From Bacteriovorax sp. MedPE-SWde (lineage in GTDB: Bacteria > Bdellovibrionota > Bacteriovoracia > Bacteriovoracales > Bacteriovoracaceae): a DNA stretch of 64,000 nucleotides. Below the pieces are notes generated by a model that made no database searches, was not told the DNA's origin, and saw only the letters and a program-made list of their open reading frames with translations. The number at the start of each line of letters is the position of its first letter. Position 1 is the first letter of the stretch. Position numbers and translations under genes: made by a program. The stretch covers positions 496,001 to 560,000 of the forward strand of contig MPCU01000003.1 of assembly GCA_001874305.1 (NCBI GenBank), in the 5' to 3' direction. Shown piece after piece: positions 52,057-60,382 of the stretch.

Positions 52057-53172
52057 CTATAGAGCACCATTAAGAAATTTTTCTGTGAACTTACCTCTTA
52101 CAGCGAACTTGTAAATAAGTACTGAAAACGTAATAGCAAGTAGGGTTACAAGTGGGAACTTGATAACCCAACTAAGGTTCGCTGGCGCCATCATAATTTG
52201 TAGGACAATGATAATTGGCAAATGAATTAAGTATATAAAGTAAGATCCTTCAACAAAGTAAGTAACTTTCTTATTCGCTTTCTTAAACAAATGCTTGAAT
52301 AAGAAAATTTGTCCAAGAACCAATGACCATGTGCTTATTACCGCTAGAGGTGTGAAGGTCCAAGCATCAGCTTTAAGATTAAAAATATCCAAATGAGAAT
52401 CAACTTCAATAAAAGACCTCGCCATAGCACAAGTGCAACCGATAACTATAAGACATATTGATTTTGATTTAGATAAAGTAAAATCTTTGAACTTAAATAG
52501 CATCCAACCAAAGAAATAGAAAATTCCATAATAAGCAGATATCGATATGGTTGGATACATATGAAATGGAGCATCCACCCAGTGAGACTTCATAAGGAAG
52601 TAGCTGAGGTAGGTTAAAAACATCGAAAATATAGTTAAAGACTTGATGTTGTTGAACTTGAAGATTTTAACCTTACTTAATGGAACAGATAATAATGAAA
52701 AGAGGTAGAGATACATTAGGAACCAAAGGTGTCCCCAGTTTGGATCATGTCTAAATTTATCTTGAGTAGGTCCTGCAAATAAATTATCTACTACATAATT
52801 AGATATAAATTTGTAGTCAAAGCTAAACACCTTGGCAGGGTTCTCCATTGCTAACCAAACAAGCTTAAGGGGAATGATTAGAAGCAAAAAGAAAACTAGC
52901 ATTGGGTAGAGAAGACGCTTTGTTCTTTTTTTTAGAAAGTTGCCTTTGTTAATTATTAAATGAGAAAAGAAGCCACTTATAATAAAGAACAATGGCATTC
53001 TAAATAATCTAAGAAAATCCAACATTATATCTATTATGTAAGAGTGACTCATATCCTTAATCACCCAGTGATATTCGATTTCACCATAAGCAAGACAAGC
53101 ATGTAAGGGAATTCCTAGAAGTACCGCTATCGCACGTAGAAAATCAAAGTGATGATATCTTTCTTTCTTCAC
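52057..53172 (-). CDS. Acyltransferase 3 family membrane protein
   Basis: Integral membrane acyltransferase with about ten transmembrane helices. The family start is YHHFDFLRAIAVLLGIPLHACLAYG, with the conserved His of the first helix end, and LRLFRMPLFFIISGFFS follows. It most resembles the OpgC/OafA-like group that O-acylates surface glycans or lipids. GTG 53172 is preferred to the GTG at 53208: AGGA lies eight bases upstream and the codon overlaps the stop of the previous gene (TAGTG). It is the last gene of a leftward desaturase-P450 operon, so its acyl donor or acceptor may be a lipid made there. Confidence 0.83.
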   Translation of the reverse strand: MKKERYHHFDFLRAIAVLLGIPLHACLAYGEIEYHWVIKDMSHSYIIDIMLDFLRLFRMPLFFIISGFFSHLIINKGNFLKKRTKRLLYPMLVFFLLLIIPLKLVWLAMENPAKVFSFDYKFISNYVVDNLFAGPTQDKFRHDPNWGHLWFLMYLYLFSLLSVPLSKVKIFKFNNIKSLTIFSMFLTYLSYFLMKSHWVDAPFHMYPTISISAYYGIFYFFGWMLFKFKDFTLSKSKSICLIVIGCTCAMARSFIEVDSHLDIFNLKADAWTFTPLAVISTWSLVLGQIFLFKHLFKKANKKVTYFVEGSYFIYLIHLPIIIVLQIMMAPANLSWVIKFPLVTLLAITFSVLIYKFAVRGKFTEKFLNGAL

Positions 53173-53792
53173 TAGAATTGTCCTATGATGATAAAGAGAT
53201 GTATCCACAATACGATATTAATCATCTCAGCACGTGATGGTTTTAAAAATATTGGACCAAGTATGATTAATAGAGCATAGAGTAGCTGATTTATTCCTAT
53301 ATATATTGATGGTGATGTAAGTATGTAGACGAATCCCATTAGAGATGCAGATAATGTGAATAAAATTCCAATTGGAAAATCGTTTCGACCCTTAATAAAT
53401 TGAAAATAGATCAGTCCACAAAGATATAAAGTACATCCAATCACCAATGTTACAACTGCATAGTTCGCCTGTAAGTTTGAAACTATATAGAATCGACCAA
53501 TAATGACTGGTGCAAAGGCCAAGTATGCAAGAAGGCCAAGTGTATTTCTTTTAAAGTATCGTACTGTTAGCATGCCTTTGTTTAAAGAAGACATATTCTC
53601 ATAGGCCAAGAAAATCTGACCGACCGCTTCCGAGAGAAAGAGGATAGAGAATAATACATTTGATAGAGCACTATAGAGATATACACCTAAGACTAAGAAG
53701 ATAATTGCTGAGATAAACTGAACTTGGTAGGTCTGTTTTTTGACCTCTAGTCCTGTAGATCTTTCTTCGACCTTTTTAAGTAACTTTAGCAT
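53172..53792 (-). CDS. Membrane protein of the desaturase-P450 operon
   Basis: A 206-residue protein with about six hydrophobic segments (FISAIIFLVLGVYLYSAL, VLFSILFLSEAVGQIFLAY, LGLLAYLAFAPVIIGRFYIV, AVVTLVIGCTLYLCGLIYF, IGILFTLSASLMGFVYIL, LLYALLIILGPIFL) and a basic cytoplasmic N-terminus. I recognise no family. It overlaps the P450 gene by seven bases and the acyltransferase start by one base, so it is a fixed part of the operon and may be an accessory or electron-transfer-linked membrane component. Confidence 0.65.
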   Translation of the reverse strand: MLKLLKKVEERSTGLEVKKQTYQVQFISAIIFLVLGVYLYSALSNVLFSILFLSEAVGQIFLAYENMSSLNKGMLTVRYFKRNTLGLLAYLAFAPVIIGRFYIVSNLQANYAVVTLVIGCTLYLCGLIYFQFIKGRNDFPIGILFTLSASLMGFVYILTSPSIYIGINQLLYALLIILGPIFLKPSRAEMINIVLWIHLFIIIGQF

Positions 53793-55168
53793 GGTAACTC
53801 TGTGAGCTTTATAGGCATACCATCTAGTGGCTTCAGACTCACGTGTGATACGGCCTTTGGAAGTTCTTTCGTCGCAAGTTCTAAATCATAAGACTTAATA
53901 ATCTCTGAGACTATTATTGCGACTTCCACTAAAGAAAAGTTTTCTCCTACACATCTACGTTCTCCCTTGGAAAAAGGAAGGAAGTAATCAAGTCTGTTTA
54001 CATCTACGCCAGTAAAACGCTCTGGCTTAAAACTTAAGGCATTAGGCCAAAACCTCTCACTTCGATGAATATTCCATACTGGTATTACGACACTTGTGTT
54101 TTTTGGGATTTTGTAGAAATCAAAATTGTCTTCCACGAGATTTCTTCTTGAAGACATTGGAATGGCCGTATAAAGTCTCATTCCTTCTAAGATTGCACAA
54201 TATAGCTTAGGGTGAGTTGTTTTAAATTTGATAGATTCAATTGGTGTTTGAGAATCCTCTATTTCTCTACGGATCTCATTTTGAATTTTCTTATGCTTTG
54301 AAAGTAATCCCAATACCCAACTTAGAGTATTTGAAGTCGTTTCATAACCTGCAATTAATAGAGTGATCACTTCATCTTTAAGTTCTTTATCACTTAATGA
54401 TTCACCTGTTTCAGGGTTCTTCGCATGTACTAATCGTTGAAGAATACTTGATGTTTCATGAGGAGGACTTTGTTTTTCGTTCTCTATTAAACGTTCCACT
54501 ATTCGAGAAAGGTTTCCATTATGAAAGTGAAACAACCTATTTTTCTTAGTTGGTACCCAATATGGAGTAGGGAATAATTCAAACATATGGTCATGTGCCA
54601 TTTTAGAAGTATAGAGAACTGCATCATCAACAATCTTGGCATCTTCTTTTGAGAGATCACTTCCCAATAAGGTCTTTCCTGCTATAGCAAATGTTAAATT
54701 TCTCATTTCTATAGAGAAATCTAGTTGTACTTTAGAGTTATCTCGCCATGATTGAATTGTTGAGTCAGTTAAATCTTTTATTGTTTTTGAAAAACCAATA
54801 ATAGGCTTTGATCCAAGCTCTTTGGATACAATAATACGACTTCTAAGCCATGACTTTCGATCATTGTTAGTGACAAGACCTTCTCCCATCACTACCTTCA
54901 TTTCATCAGTTTGCTCACCCTTAACGTAAATTTTATTCTTATCACCGAGAACTTGCTTTATAAGATCTGTTCTATAAATGATTACAGTATTTATAGGCCA
55001 ACCATATCTTACTACTTCTCCGTAGTTTTCCTCCGTGCTCTCAAGTGCACCAAGACTATCTCGTTTAAAATGTAGCATGAGTTTAATAAAGTTAAACCCA
55101 GAAGGACCTGGGATATGATTGAGTCCTGAAAGACTTATAAAGTTACGTAGTGAATTAATATACTTCAT
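53786..55168 (-). CDS. Cytochrome P450
   Basis: Heme monooxygenase of 460 residues with all diagnostic motifs: I-helix AGYETT at 273-278 (oxygen-activation Thr), ExxR at Glu328-Arg331, PERF at 382-385 and the heme loop FSKGERRCVG with the axial Cys406. The sequence resembles CYP102/CYP4-like fatty-acid or CYP120-type enzymes more than soluble CYP101-type, and there is no fused reductase. It starts one base after the desaturase stop. The neighbours suggest an acyl or lipid substrate; redox partners are not in the window. Confidence 0.92.
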   Translation of the reverse strand: MKYINSLRNFISLSGLNHIPGPSGFNFIKLMLHFKRDSLGALESTEENYGEVVRYGWPINTVIIYRTDLIKQVLGDKNKIYVKGEQTDEMKVVMGEGLVTNNDRKSWLRSRIIVSKELGSKPIIGFSKTIKDLTDSTIQSWRDNSKVQLDFSIEMRNLTFAIAGKTLLGSDLSKEDAKIVDDAVLYTSKMAHDHMFELFPTPYWVPTKKNRLFHFHNGNLSRIVERLIENEKQSPPHETSSILQRLVHAKNPETGESLSDKELKDEVITLLIAGYETTSNTLSWVLGLLSKHKKIQNEIRREIEDSQTPIESIKFKTTHPKLYCAILEGMRLYTAIPMSSRRNLVEDNFDFYKIPKNTSVVIPVWNIHRSERFWPNALSFKPERFTGVDVNRLDYFLPFSKGERRCVGENFSLVEVAIIVSEIIKSYDLELATKELPKAVSHVSLKPLDGMPIKLTELPC

Positions 55169-55169
55169 A

Positions 55170-56087
55170 TTACCTGATATTTTTTAGACTAATTTTCTCT
55201 TCCCAAACTCTATCTAAGTTGAAGTAGCCCTTCAAGCTAAATGAGGAGGAGTTCTGCTTAAGCTTTACGGTTGGTGCAATATTATCACTTTTAACTGTTA
55301 GCAGTCTGTCCTTTTTACTCTTTAGCTTTCGTGGATCAAAGAGGCTTAAGTTTTCATGGTGATTCTTATGGAAATAACCACCCATTGTTACAAAATTTGC
55401 AAGACGATAATAGAGAGTATGATTCATATTGAAAACTTCGACTGAACCATCTTCATGATCTCTATGACATACGTAGTTTATGTGTGCAAGGATAGCGATA
55501 TTACTAAAAACAGCGGGTAGATAAAATGCAAGAAAGAGGCCCGGTCCAAATATTAGAAACCAAATAGCGATTCTTAGAATAAGATTGATATGAAAGATTA
55601 CAGTCTGTATTTTAAGTATCTTTTGGTAAGACTCGGTGTCTTTATGAATGTCAGATAAGTATTCCTTTGTATGCTCAATCATGTATTTATTAGGTGATGT
55701 TAAATATTTAAAGAACGTCATTCCTCGTGGAGAGACAGGGTCATACTTATGATCAGAGTAGAGGTGGTGCAAGGTATGCACTAGTATAAAATTATTAAAG
55801 CCATAACCAACAAAGTGGCCGACAAATTCTCCGACTATTCTATTAAGTGGTCCTTTGCTTAAATTTTGATGACCTGTTTTATGAAGAAAAGCTGCAACTA
55901 ACCAACCAAATGGAATAGATAGAAACAGAGGAATAAAGTAGAGATAGCTAAAATCAAAGCTGATATTTCTTGGAATAACTAAAAGAATAGCAAGCAGAGT
56001 CAAAAGGAGCGTGAGGTCCTTTAGATAGTCCTTAAGTAAAAACTTAGGATCAGTTTTAATATTTTTGAATACTATGCTTGGTTTCAT
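55170..56087 (-). CDS. Membrane fatty-acid desaturase family protein
   Basis: Di-iron membrane enzyme with three histidine boxes: HKTGH at 69-73, HTLHH at 104-108 and HKNHH at 240-244. Four transmembrane helices lie between them (for example LLLTLLAILLVIPR, YFIPLFLSIPFGWLVAAFL, IAIWFLIFGPGLFLAFYL). It could desaturate or hydroxylate an acyl chain or a carotenoid/sterol-like substrate; the second box spacing fits the FA_desaturase Pfam family. It is the first gene of a four-gene leftward operon with P450, a membrane protein and an acyltransferase, with gaps or overlaps of no more than seven bases. Confidence 0.88.
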   Translation of the reverse strand: MKPSIVFKNIKTDPKFLLKDYLKDLTLLLTLLAILLVIPRNISFDFSYLYFIPLFLSIPFGWLVAAFLHKTGHQNLSKGPLNRIVGEFVGHFVGYGFNNFILVHTLHHLYSDHKYDPVSPRGMTFFKYLTSPNKYMIEHTKEYLSDIHKDTESYQKILKIQTVIFHINLILRIAIWFLIFGPGLFLAFYLPAVFSNIAILAHINYVCHRDHEDGSVEVFNMNHTLYYRLANFVTMGGYFHKNHHENLSLFDPRKLKSKKDRLLTVKSDNIAPTVKLKQNSSSFSLKGYFNLDRVWEEKISLKNIR

Positions 56088-56187
56088 GATCTATTGGTAT
56101 CATGAAAATATATTGAGATGTTGTGAAGTGAAAATAATACAATGCGTTAAAGTGAGGGGAGAGCTGTAAATACTGGAAACTATAAGA

Positions 56188-56205
56188 GAGGACCCGAGGG
56201 TCCTC
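56188..56205 (-). terminator. Hairpin after the left exported gene of module 2
   Basis: GAGGACCC and GGGTCCTC form a 7-8 bp GC-rich stem with a very short loop, followed on the minus strand by TCTCTTATAG. The U-tract is weak, but it lies directly after the stop codon. Confidence 0.5.
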
Positions 56206-56213
56206 ATATAAAA

Positions 56214-56732
56214 CTACTTTCTTAAGATTGAAACCATGTGGCTTTTGCTTCCCATTCTTTCAGTAGAGATCTCGAATAGCTCGTTAGCTAGTCTTTTGAA
56301 CTTACTTCTTTTTGGGAAAAGTCCTTTTCTAGTGTTAAGAAGAGCAATTGATTCAGCTGATAACTCGTCTAGAGAAACGTTAAATGTTACGAACTCCATT
56401 TTCTTTCCGTTAGTAACTTCTCCATCTCTACCAATTGTTCCAGTAGGTCTGTATCCAGCGATAACTTGAGCAACCTTGATTGTCTTAACAGTTACTTCGC
56501 TACAGTCATGTCTACGGCTTCTACGGTTACCATATCTTCCATTGTCAGAACATGTCTTAGAAATGATCGTCTTAGAAAGAGTTTCTTTAGCTAGTTTAAA
56601 ATCAAAGATACTTAGGCTTCTAAGTGATAGTGACTTAACAACCTTTTCAGTTTTGAAAACGTCATAGTTAATAGTTTTTGCGCTTGCAAGTGAACTTACA
56701 ACTAGTGCTAGTGCGATTAGTACTTTTTTCAT
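56214..56732 (-). CDS. Exported protein, left member of regulator module 2
   Basis: A signal peptide (MKKVLIALALVVSSLASA) is followed by 150 mature residues. The middle has two cysteines around a basic stretch (TCSDNGRYGNRRSRRHDC). The C-terminal part, ELSAESIALLNTRKGLFPKRSKFKRLANELFEI, resembles the exported protein at 57752-58195 (TIDRLEKRKKFNLFKSKYKKLARKIFIV), so the two exported proteins on either side of the regulator look related. No family name is known. GGAG lies before the ATG. Confidence 0.7.
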   Translation of the reverse strand: MKKVLIALALVVSSLASAKTINYDVFKTEKVVKSLSLRSLSIFDFKLAKETLSKTIISKTCSDNGRYGNRRSRRHDCSEVTVKTIKVAQVIAGYRPTGTIGRDGEVTNGKKMEFVTFNVSLDELSAESIALLNTRKGLFPKRSKFKRLANELFEISTERMGSKSHMVSILRK

Positions 56733-56819
56733 GTGATCTCCTTATGATTGTTGTTGGAGAAATTCTGGCAGATGCTAAATAAAAAATAAATTCTGAGAAG
56801 CATATTTTCTATTTTAGTT

Positions 56820-56864
56820 GGACAAGTGTCCGTTATTGTCTAGTCAGGGCGAGATTATTGGACA
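56820..56864. promoter_or_regulatory. GGACA motifs in the module 2 divergent region
   Basis: GGACA-AG-TGTCC (56820-56831) is a short palindrome, and a further GGACA lies at 56860-56864. Both sit between the divergent exported-protein and regulator genes and may be binding sites for the regulator. Confidence 0.3.
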
Positions 56865-56967
56865 TTTTCATAAATTTGTCTCATGTGTATAGCTAAGTAC
56901 TTGTTATCCTATCAGGTAGAAGTCACAATTCTTGTTTAAGTTTAAATTTTATGGAATAAGAAACTCA

Positions 56968-57771
56968 ATGCCAGAACTAACAAAACTTAATGATTCAAAA
57001 GGTCTTTTGAAAGAGCAACTCGTCTCTGATTTAAATACCTATTTTTCGAATTATAAAGACTATTCTCTTGCTCAAAAATACTTGGCAACAAATTCTGGTG
57101 TTCACCTAAAGACAATTCAGAGACTTTGCCGAAAAGAAAATAATCCAGGGCACACAACACTGTTAAAGATATATAAGGTTCTCCTTGGAGAGAGTGATTA
57201 TCAAAAACTATTCTCTCTTCTTCCAGAGATTATCCGAAATACATTAAAAGAAGATTCGATTCAAAATTTATCTAGAGATATTAATTACTCTCTAGAGATT
57301 AAGAGAGAAATTCTTGCAGATAGAGTCTTTTGTGAAATCTATTTCTTAGTTGATGCGGGAAATACATCTATTGAGCTAATACAGTTTAAGTTTGGTGAGC
57401 ATGGTCTTGATACTGTAAAGAGAATGATAGACCTAAAGGCGTTACGTTATAATAGCGAGGGGCTTTTAGAGCTTGGTAGTGAAAGAGCTGAAATCGATCC
57501 TCAAGTTATAAAACATTCTGGCCTCACTCTATCGGAAAAATACTCTAAGACAAAAGATTGTGAGGTTAAAGGTGAGAACTTTATTGGCCTTTATGTCGAA
57601 TCATTACCAGAAAATATTTATCAAGAGTGGCTTCAAATTGATAAGGATGCGTTTATTAAGAAAGCCGAATTAGCGAAGAAGCATCGAGTTGCGGCCGGCG
57701 GAAAGAAAGTTTTTACATATATGACAACAGATACGTTTATAAAGGAAAAGAATGAAAATATTAATCATTAG
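56968..57771 (+). CDS. TIGR02147-like HTH regulator, module 2
   Basis: An HTH segment (YSLAQKYLATNSGVHLKTIQRLCRKENNPGHTTLLKIYKVLLG, residues about 30-75) is followed by a middle domain with IELIQFKFGEHGLDTVKRMIDLKALRYNSEGLLELG, which parallels LGMIKLELGKYVLTDD in the module 1 regulator. The C-terminal helical part (GLYVESLPENIYQEWLQIDKDAFIKKAELAKKH) fits the same TIGR02147-like group. ATG 56968 (MPELTKLNDSKG) is preferred to the TTG at 56932; neither has a strong ribosome-binding site. It overlaps the next exported-protein gene by 20 bases. Confidence 0.7.
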   Translation: MPELTKLNDSKGLLKEQLVSDLNTYFSNYKDYSLAQKYLATNSGVHLKTIQRLCRKENNPGHTTLLKIYKVLLGESDYQKLFSLLPEIIRNTLKEDSIQNLSRDINYSLEIKREILADRVFCEIYFLVDAGNTSIELIQFKFGEHGLDTVKRMIDLKALRYNSEGLLELGSERAEIDPQVIKHSGLTLSEKYSKTKDCEVKGENFIGLYVESLPENIYQEWLQIDKDAFIKKAELAKKHRVAAGGKKVFTYMTTDTFIKEKNENINH

Positions 57772-58195
57772 TTTATTAAATATATTCATATCTCTGTCTG
57801 TCATTGCTGGCGGTGATTATGGTGGTGGACCAAAGGTCATAACATTAAATGCGCTAGACTTTAAAGTGAATGTTGCCGATATCAAACTTAATAAGAAGTT
57901 AGATAAAGTTGATCTTAAAGTACATTATCAAAAGAGAAGATACGAAAATGTATACCATTTAAGTGAGAGAAAACAGAATGAACTTAGAAGCGGAAAGCTA
58001 ACTGCTATAACGTTCTCTTATGATAAAGAACTTTTTCATCAAGACACAATTGATAGACTCGAAAAAAGAAAGAAGTTTAACTTATTTAAATCAAAGTATA
58101 AGAAGCTTGCACGTAAGATATTTATTGTTGAAGAAATCAAGAAGCTTGATAAGAAGTCTTCAGAGTCTAGATCATACGAAGTTCGTATGAAGTAG
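57752..58195 (+). CDS. Exported protein, right member of regulator module 2
   Basis: A signal peptide (MKILIISLLNIFISLSVIA) is followed by a Gly-rich mature N-terminus (GGDYGGGPKVITLNALDFKV) and a very basic helical C-terminal half (RLEKRKKFNLFKSKYKKLARKIFIVEEIKKLDKK). The latter resembles the C-terminal part of the exported protein on the other side of the regulator. It is translationally coupled to the regulator by a 20-base overlap. Function is unknown; a cationic secreted protein is all that can be said. Confidence 0.7.
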   Translation: MKILIISLLNIFISLSVIAGGDYGGGPKVITLNALDFKVNVADIKLNKKLDKVDLKVHYQKRRYENVYHLSERKQNELRSGKLTAITFSYDKELFHQDTIDRLEKRKKFNLFKSKYKKLARKIFIVEEIKKLDKKSSESRSYEVRMK

Positions 58196-58217
58196 ACTCT
58201 GCTTCAGTCTAAAATAA

Positions 58218-59174
58218 TTAATTCCATTCCATCAATACTTCACCAATACGGTGACCAATATTGATAAGTATCGAAAGATGTCCTTCGTCTACAGACTCAC
58301 ATACTGATACACGATTAACCTCTTCTGAACTATAGTCACAAAACTTCATAACTTTATTAGGGTCAATTAGATTATCATTTTCAGCGGCAAATAAGGCGTA
58401 GGGTCTATCTATTTGCTTAAATTGTTTAATAGGCCTCTTTGGAGTCATCGCTACTGACATATGCCTAGTAATAAAAGTATTAAGGAGAGGGTCTCTGTTT
58501 AGTACTCTTTGAGGATAGTTGAAATGAACCGCAGGAGATTTGCCGTACACGAGTCCAAATGTACTTGAAGCTATTATAAACTTATAAAGATCAATCTTCG
58601 CAAACGCAGGTGTTGATGGAATATCTCTTTCTATTTCTGCTTTATATCCAAATTGTGGAGAGATGAAGAAATAGCCATTTACAGATGTTCTCTTCTTCCA
58701 TGTACTATAGTTTAATAGAAGCCCTGCTCCAGAAGAGTGCCCCAGTATATATACTTTTTCATTACTCTTTTTAACAAACTCAATAAAGGATTTAAGGTCT
58801 TTTCTTATTGCACTAATTCTTGGAGAAGAACCTCGTTTTCCGCTCGAGAGACCATGTCCTCTTAAATCATATAGATATACATTTGTTTGGTAATCCTCTG
58901 AAAGACTTTTTCCTATATGTTGATAACCCGCTGTTGAGTGGGCGCCTCCACCGTGTAGGACAATTACAGCTACTTTACTAATAGAAGATGAAGGAAACCT
59001 ATAGAATGAGTTTAGTGTTCCATCAAAACTCTTATGAAAGCTTACCTCTGGAATATTTACTTTAGGAGCATTTGCTAATGAATCAAAATCAGTTGAATCC
59101 GAAGAGGCATATCCTAAATGGGAAATTGTAATAATTATCGTAAGTATAACTAGATTCAAAAAGCTTTTCTTCAT
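58218..59174 (-). CDS. Exported alpha/beta hydrolase (lysophospholipase-like)
   Basis: A signal peptide (MKKSFLNLVILTIIITISHLGYA) precedes a serine-hydrolase fold: oxyanion strand VIVLHGGGAHSTAGYQHIG, then LYDLRGHGLSSGKRGSSPRISAIRKDL as in monoglyceride lipase/PldB-like enzymes, the nucleophile elbow ILGHSSGAG, an acid in FAAENDNLIDPN and a late His in DEGHLSILI. The substrate is probably a lipid ester, by family. GGAG lies before the ATG. It is a single gene divergent from the DUF482 gene. Confidence 0.85.
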   Translation of the reverse strand: MKKSFLNLVILTIIITISHLGYASSDSTDFDSLANAPKVNIPEVSFHKSFDGTLNSFYRFPSSSISKVAVIVLHGGGAHSTAGYQHIGKSLSEDYQTNVYLYDLRGHGLSSGKRGSSPRISAIRKDLKSFIEFVKKSNEKVYILGHSSGAGLLLNYSTWKKRTSVNGYFFISPQFGYKAEIERDIPSTPAFAKIDLYKFIIASSTFGLVYGKSPAVHFNYPQRVLNRDPLLNTFITRHMSVAMTPKRPIKQFKQIDRPYALFAAENDNLIDPNKVMKFCDYSSEEVNRVSVCESVDEGHLSILINIGHRIGEVLMEWN

Positions 59175-59299
59175 TATATCTCCATGGAATGTAGTGCTGT
59201 TTTACACCTCCTTTTAGTTTTAGTGTGAAAAATCACTTTTATACTACATATTCATGTATTATTTATACGAATAACTTAAAAAATGGGCCCGAATAAGTA

Positions 59300-60379
59300 A
59301 TGCAGATTAATATTGCTGACAATATTCTAGATACAGGATGGAAGGATTTCACACCTTCAGAGTCACCATTCTTAAGCTATGAGTTCTTTCTTGCTTTAGA
59401 GGAAAGTCATGTTGTTGGAAATAGTTCTGGCTGGCAACCAATATATATCGAAGAGCCAGGGAATTCTCTTCTCTATACATTTGCCAAAAATCATAGCTAT
59501 GGGGAATATATCTTCGATTGGGACTGGGCCAATTTCTATCAACAACAGGGCATTCAATACTATCCTAAATTAACCTCGATGATTCCATTTACTTCTGCTA
59601 CTACGCCTCACTTCTTGAGCTCTACCTCTGATGGTGTTATGGCGAAGTACGAAGAAATTTATCAGAAGAATAATTTCTCTTCATCACATTTTCTCTTTAT
59701 AACTGAGTCGGAAAGAGAATACTTTAAGTCTAAAGATTATTTGATTCGTGATAGTTTTCAATATCACTTTTATAATAAGAATTATGAATCTTTTGATGGT
59801 TTCTTGCAGGATTTAAAACCAAAGAAAGCAAAACAAATAAGAAAAGAAAGAAGGTTCTCAGAAGGAATCACTTTCAACAGATTTACTGGAGATAAACTAT
59901 CTCCTCGTCATGCTGTTGAGATGTTTCAATTTTATCATGCAACTATAAAAAAGAAGAATGCTATTGCCTATCTTAATGAAGACTTCTTCTTAATGATATT
60001 TGATAAACTCAGACACAATATCGTTTATGTTCAAGCTTCAAAGAATGATGAAGCAATTGCAGGAGCATTCTATTTCTTTAGTTCTAGTTGTCTCTATGGG
60101 AGATACTGGGGAACAACGGAAGATATTAAAAACTTACATTTTGAGTTGTGTTATTACCAAGGTATTGAGTTTTGCATAGAAAATAAAATAAATGACTTTG
60201 AGGCCGGGGCACAAGGGGAGCACAAAATTGCTCGAGGTTTTAGGCCGGTGAAAACATTTAGCGCCCATAAAATGAAAATACCTGTAATTCATGGGGCTAT
60301 TGAGAACTATATTTCAGAAGAGCGGGCCAGTATTAACCAGCTCTTCCCATTACTTGAAAGTAAACTTCCGTTTCGTTAA
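59300..60379 (+). CDS. DUF482/GNAT-type acyltransferase (peptidoglycan FemAB-like)
   Basis: A 359-residue soluble protein of the DUF482 family: PFLSYEFFLALEESHVVGNSSGWQPIYI, FDWDWANFYQQQGIQYYPKLTSMIPFTSATTPHFL, LKPKKAKQIRKERRF, YLNEDFFLMIFDKLR and DFEAGAQGEHKIARGFRP are all characteristic. It has a double GNAT fold related to FemAB transferases; family members are annotated as N-acetyltransferases, and the substrate is not established. It starts without a clear ribosome-binding site and ends three bases before the convergent YcaO gene. Confidence 0.87.
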   Translation: MQINIADNILDTGWKDFTPSESPFLSYEFFLALEESHVVGNSSGWQPIYIEEPGNSLLYTFAKNHSYGEYIFDWDWANFYQQQGIQYYPKLTSMIPFTSATTPHFLSSTSDGVMAKYEEIYQKNNFSSSHFLFITESEREYFKSKDYLIRDSFQYHFYNKNYESFDGFLQDLKPKKAKQIRKERRFSEGITFNRFTGDKLSPRHAVEMFQFYHATIKKKNAIAYLNEDFFLMIFDKLRHNIVYVQASKNDEAIAGAFYFFSSSCLYGRYWGTTEDIKNLHFELCYYQGIEFCIENKINDFEAGAQGEHKIARGFRPVKTFSAHKMKIPVIHGAIENYISEERASINQLFPLLESKLPFR

Positions 60380-60382
60380 CTA

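Noticed and set aside
56088-56213. Possible small gene in the gap between the desaturase and module 2
   Set aside because: No start with a ribosome-binding site and no frame of useful length; only promoter-like AT-rich sequence and the hairpin at 56188 are seen.
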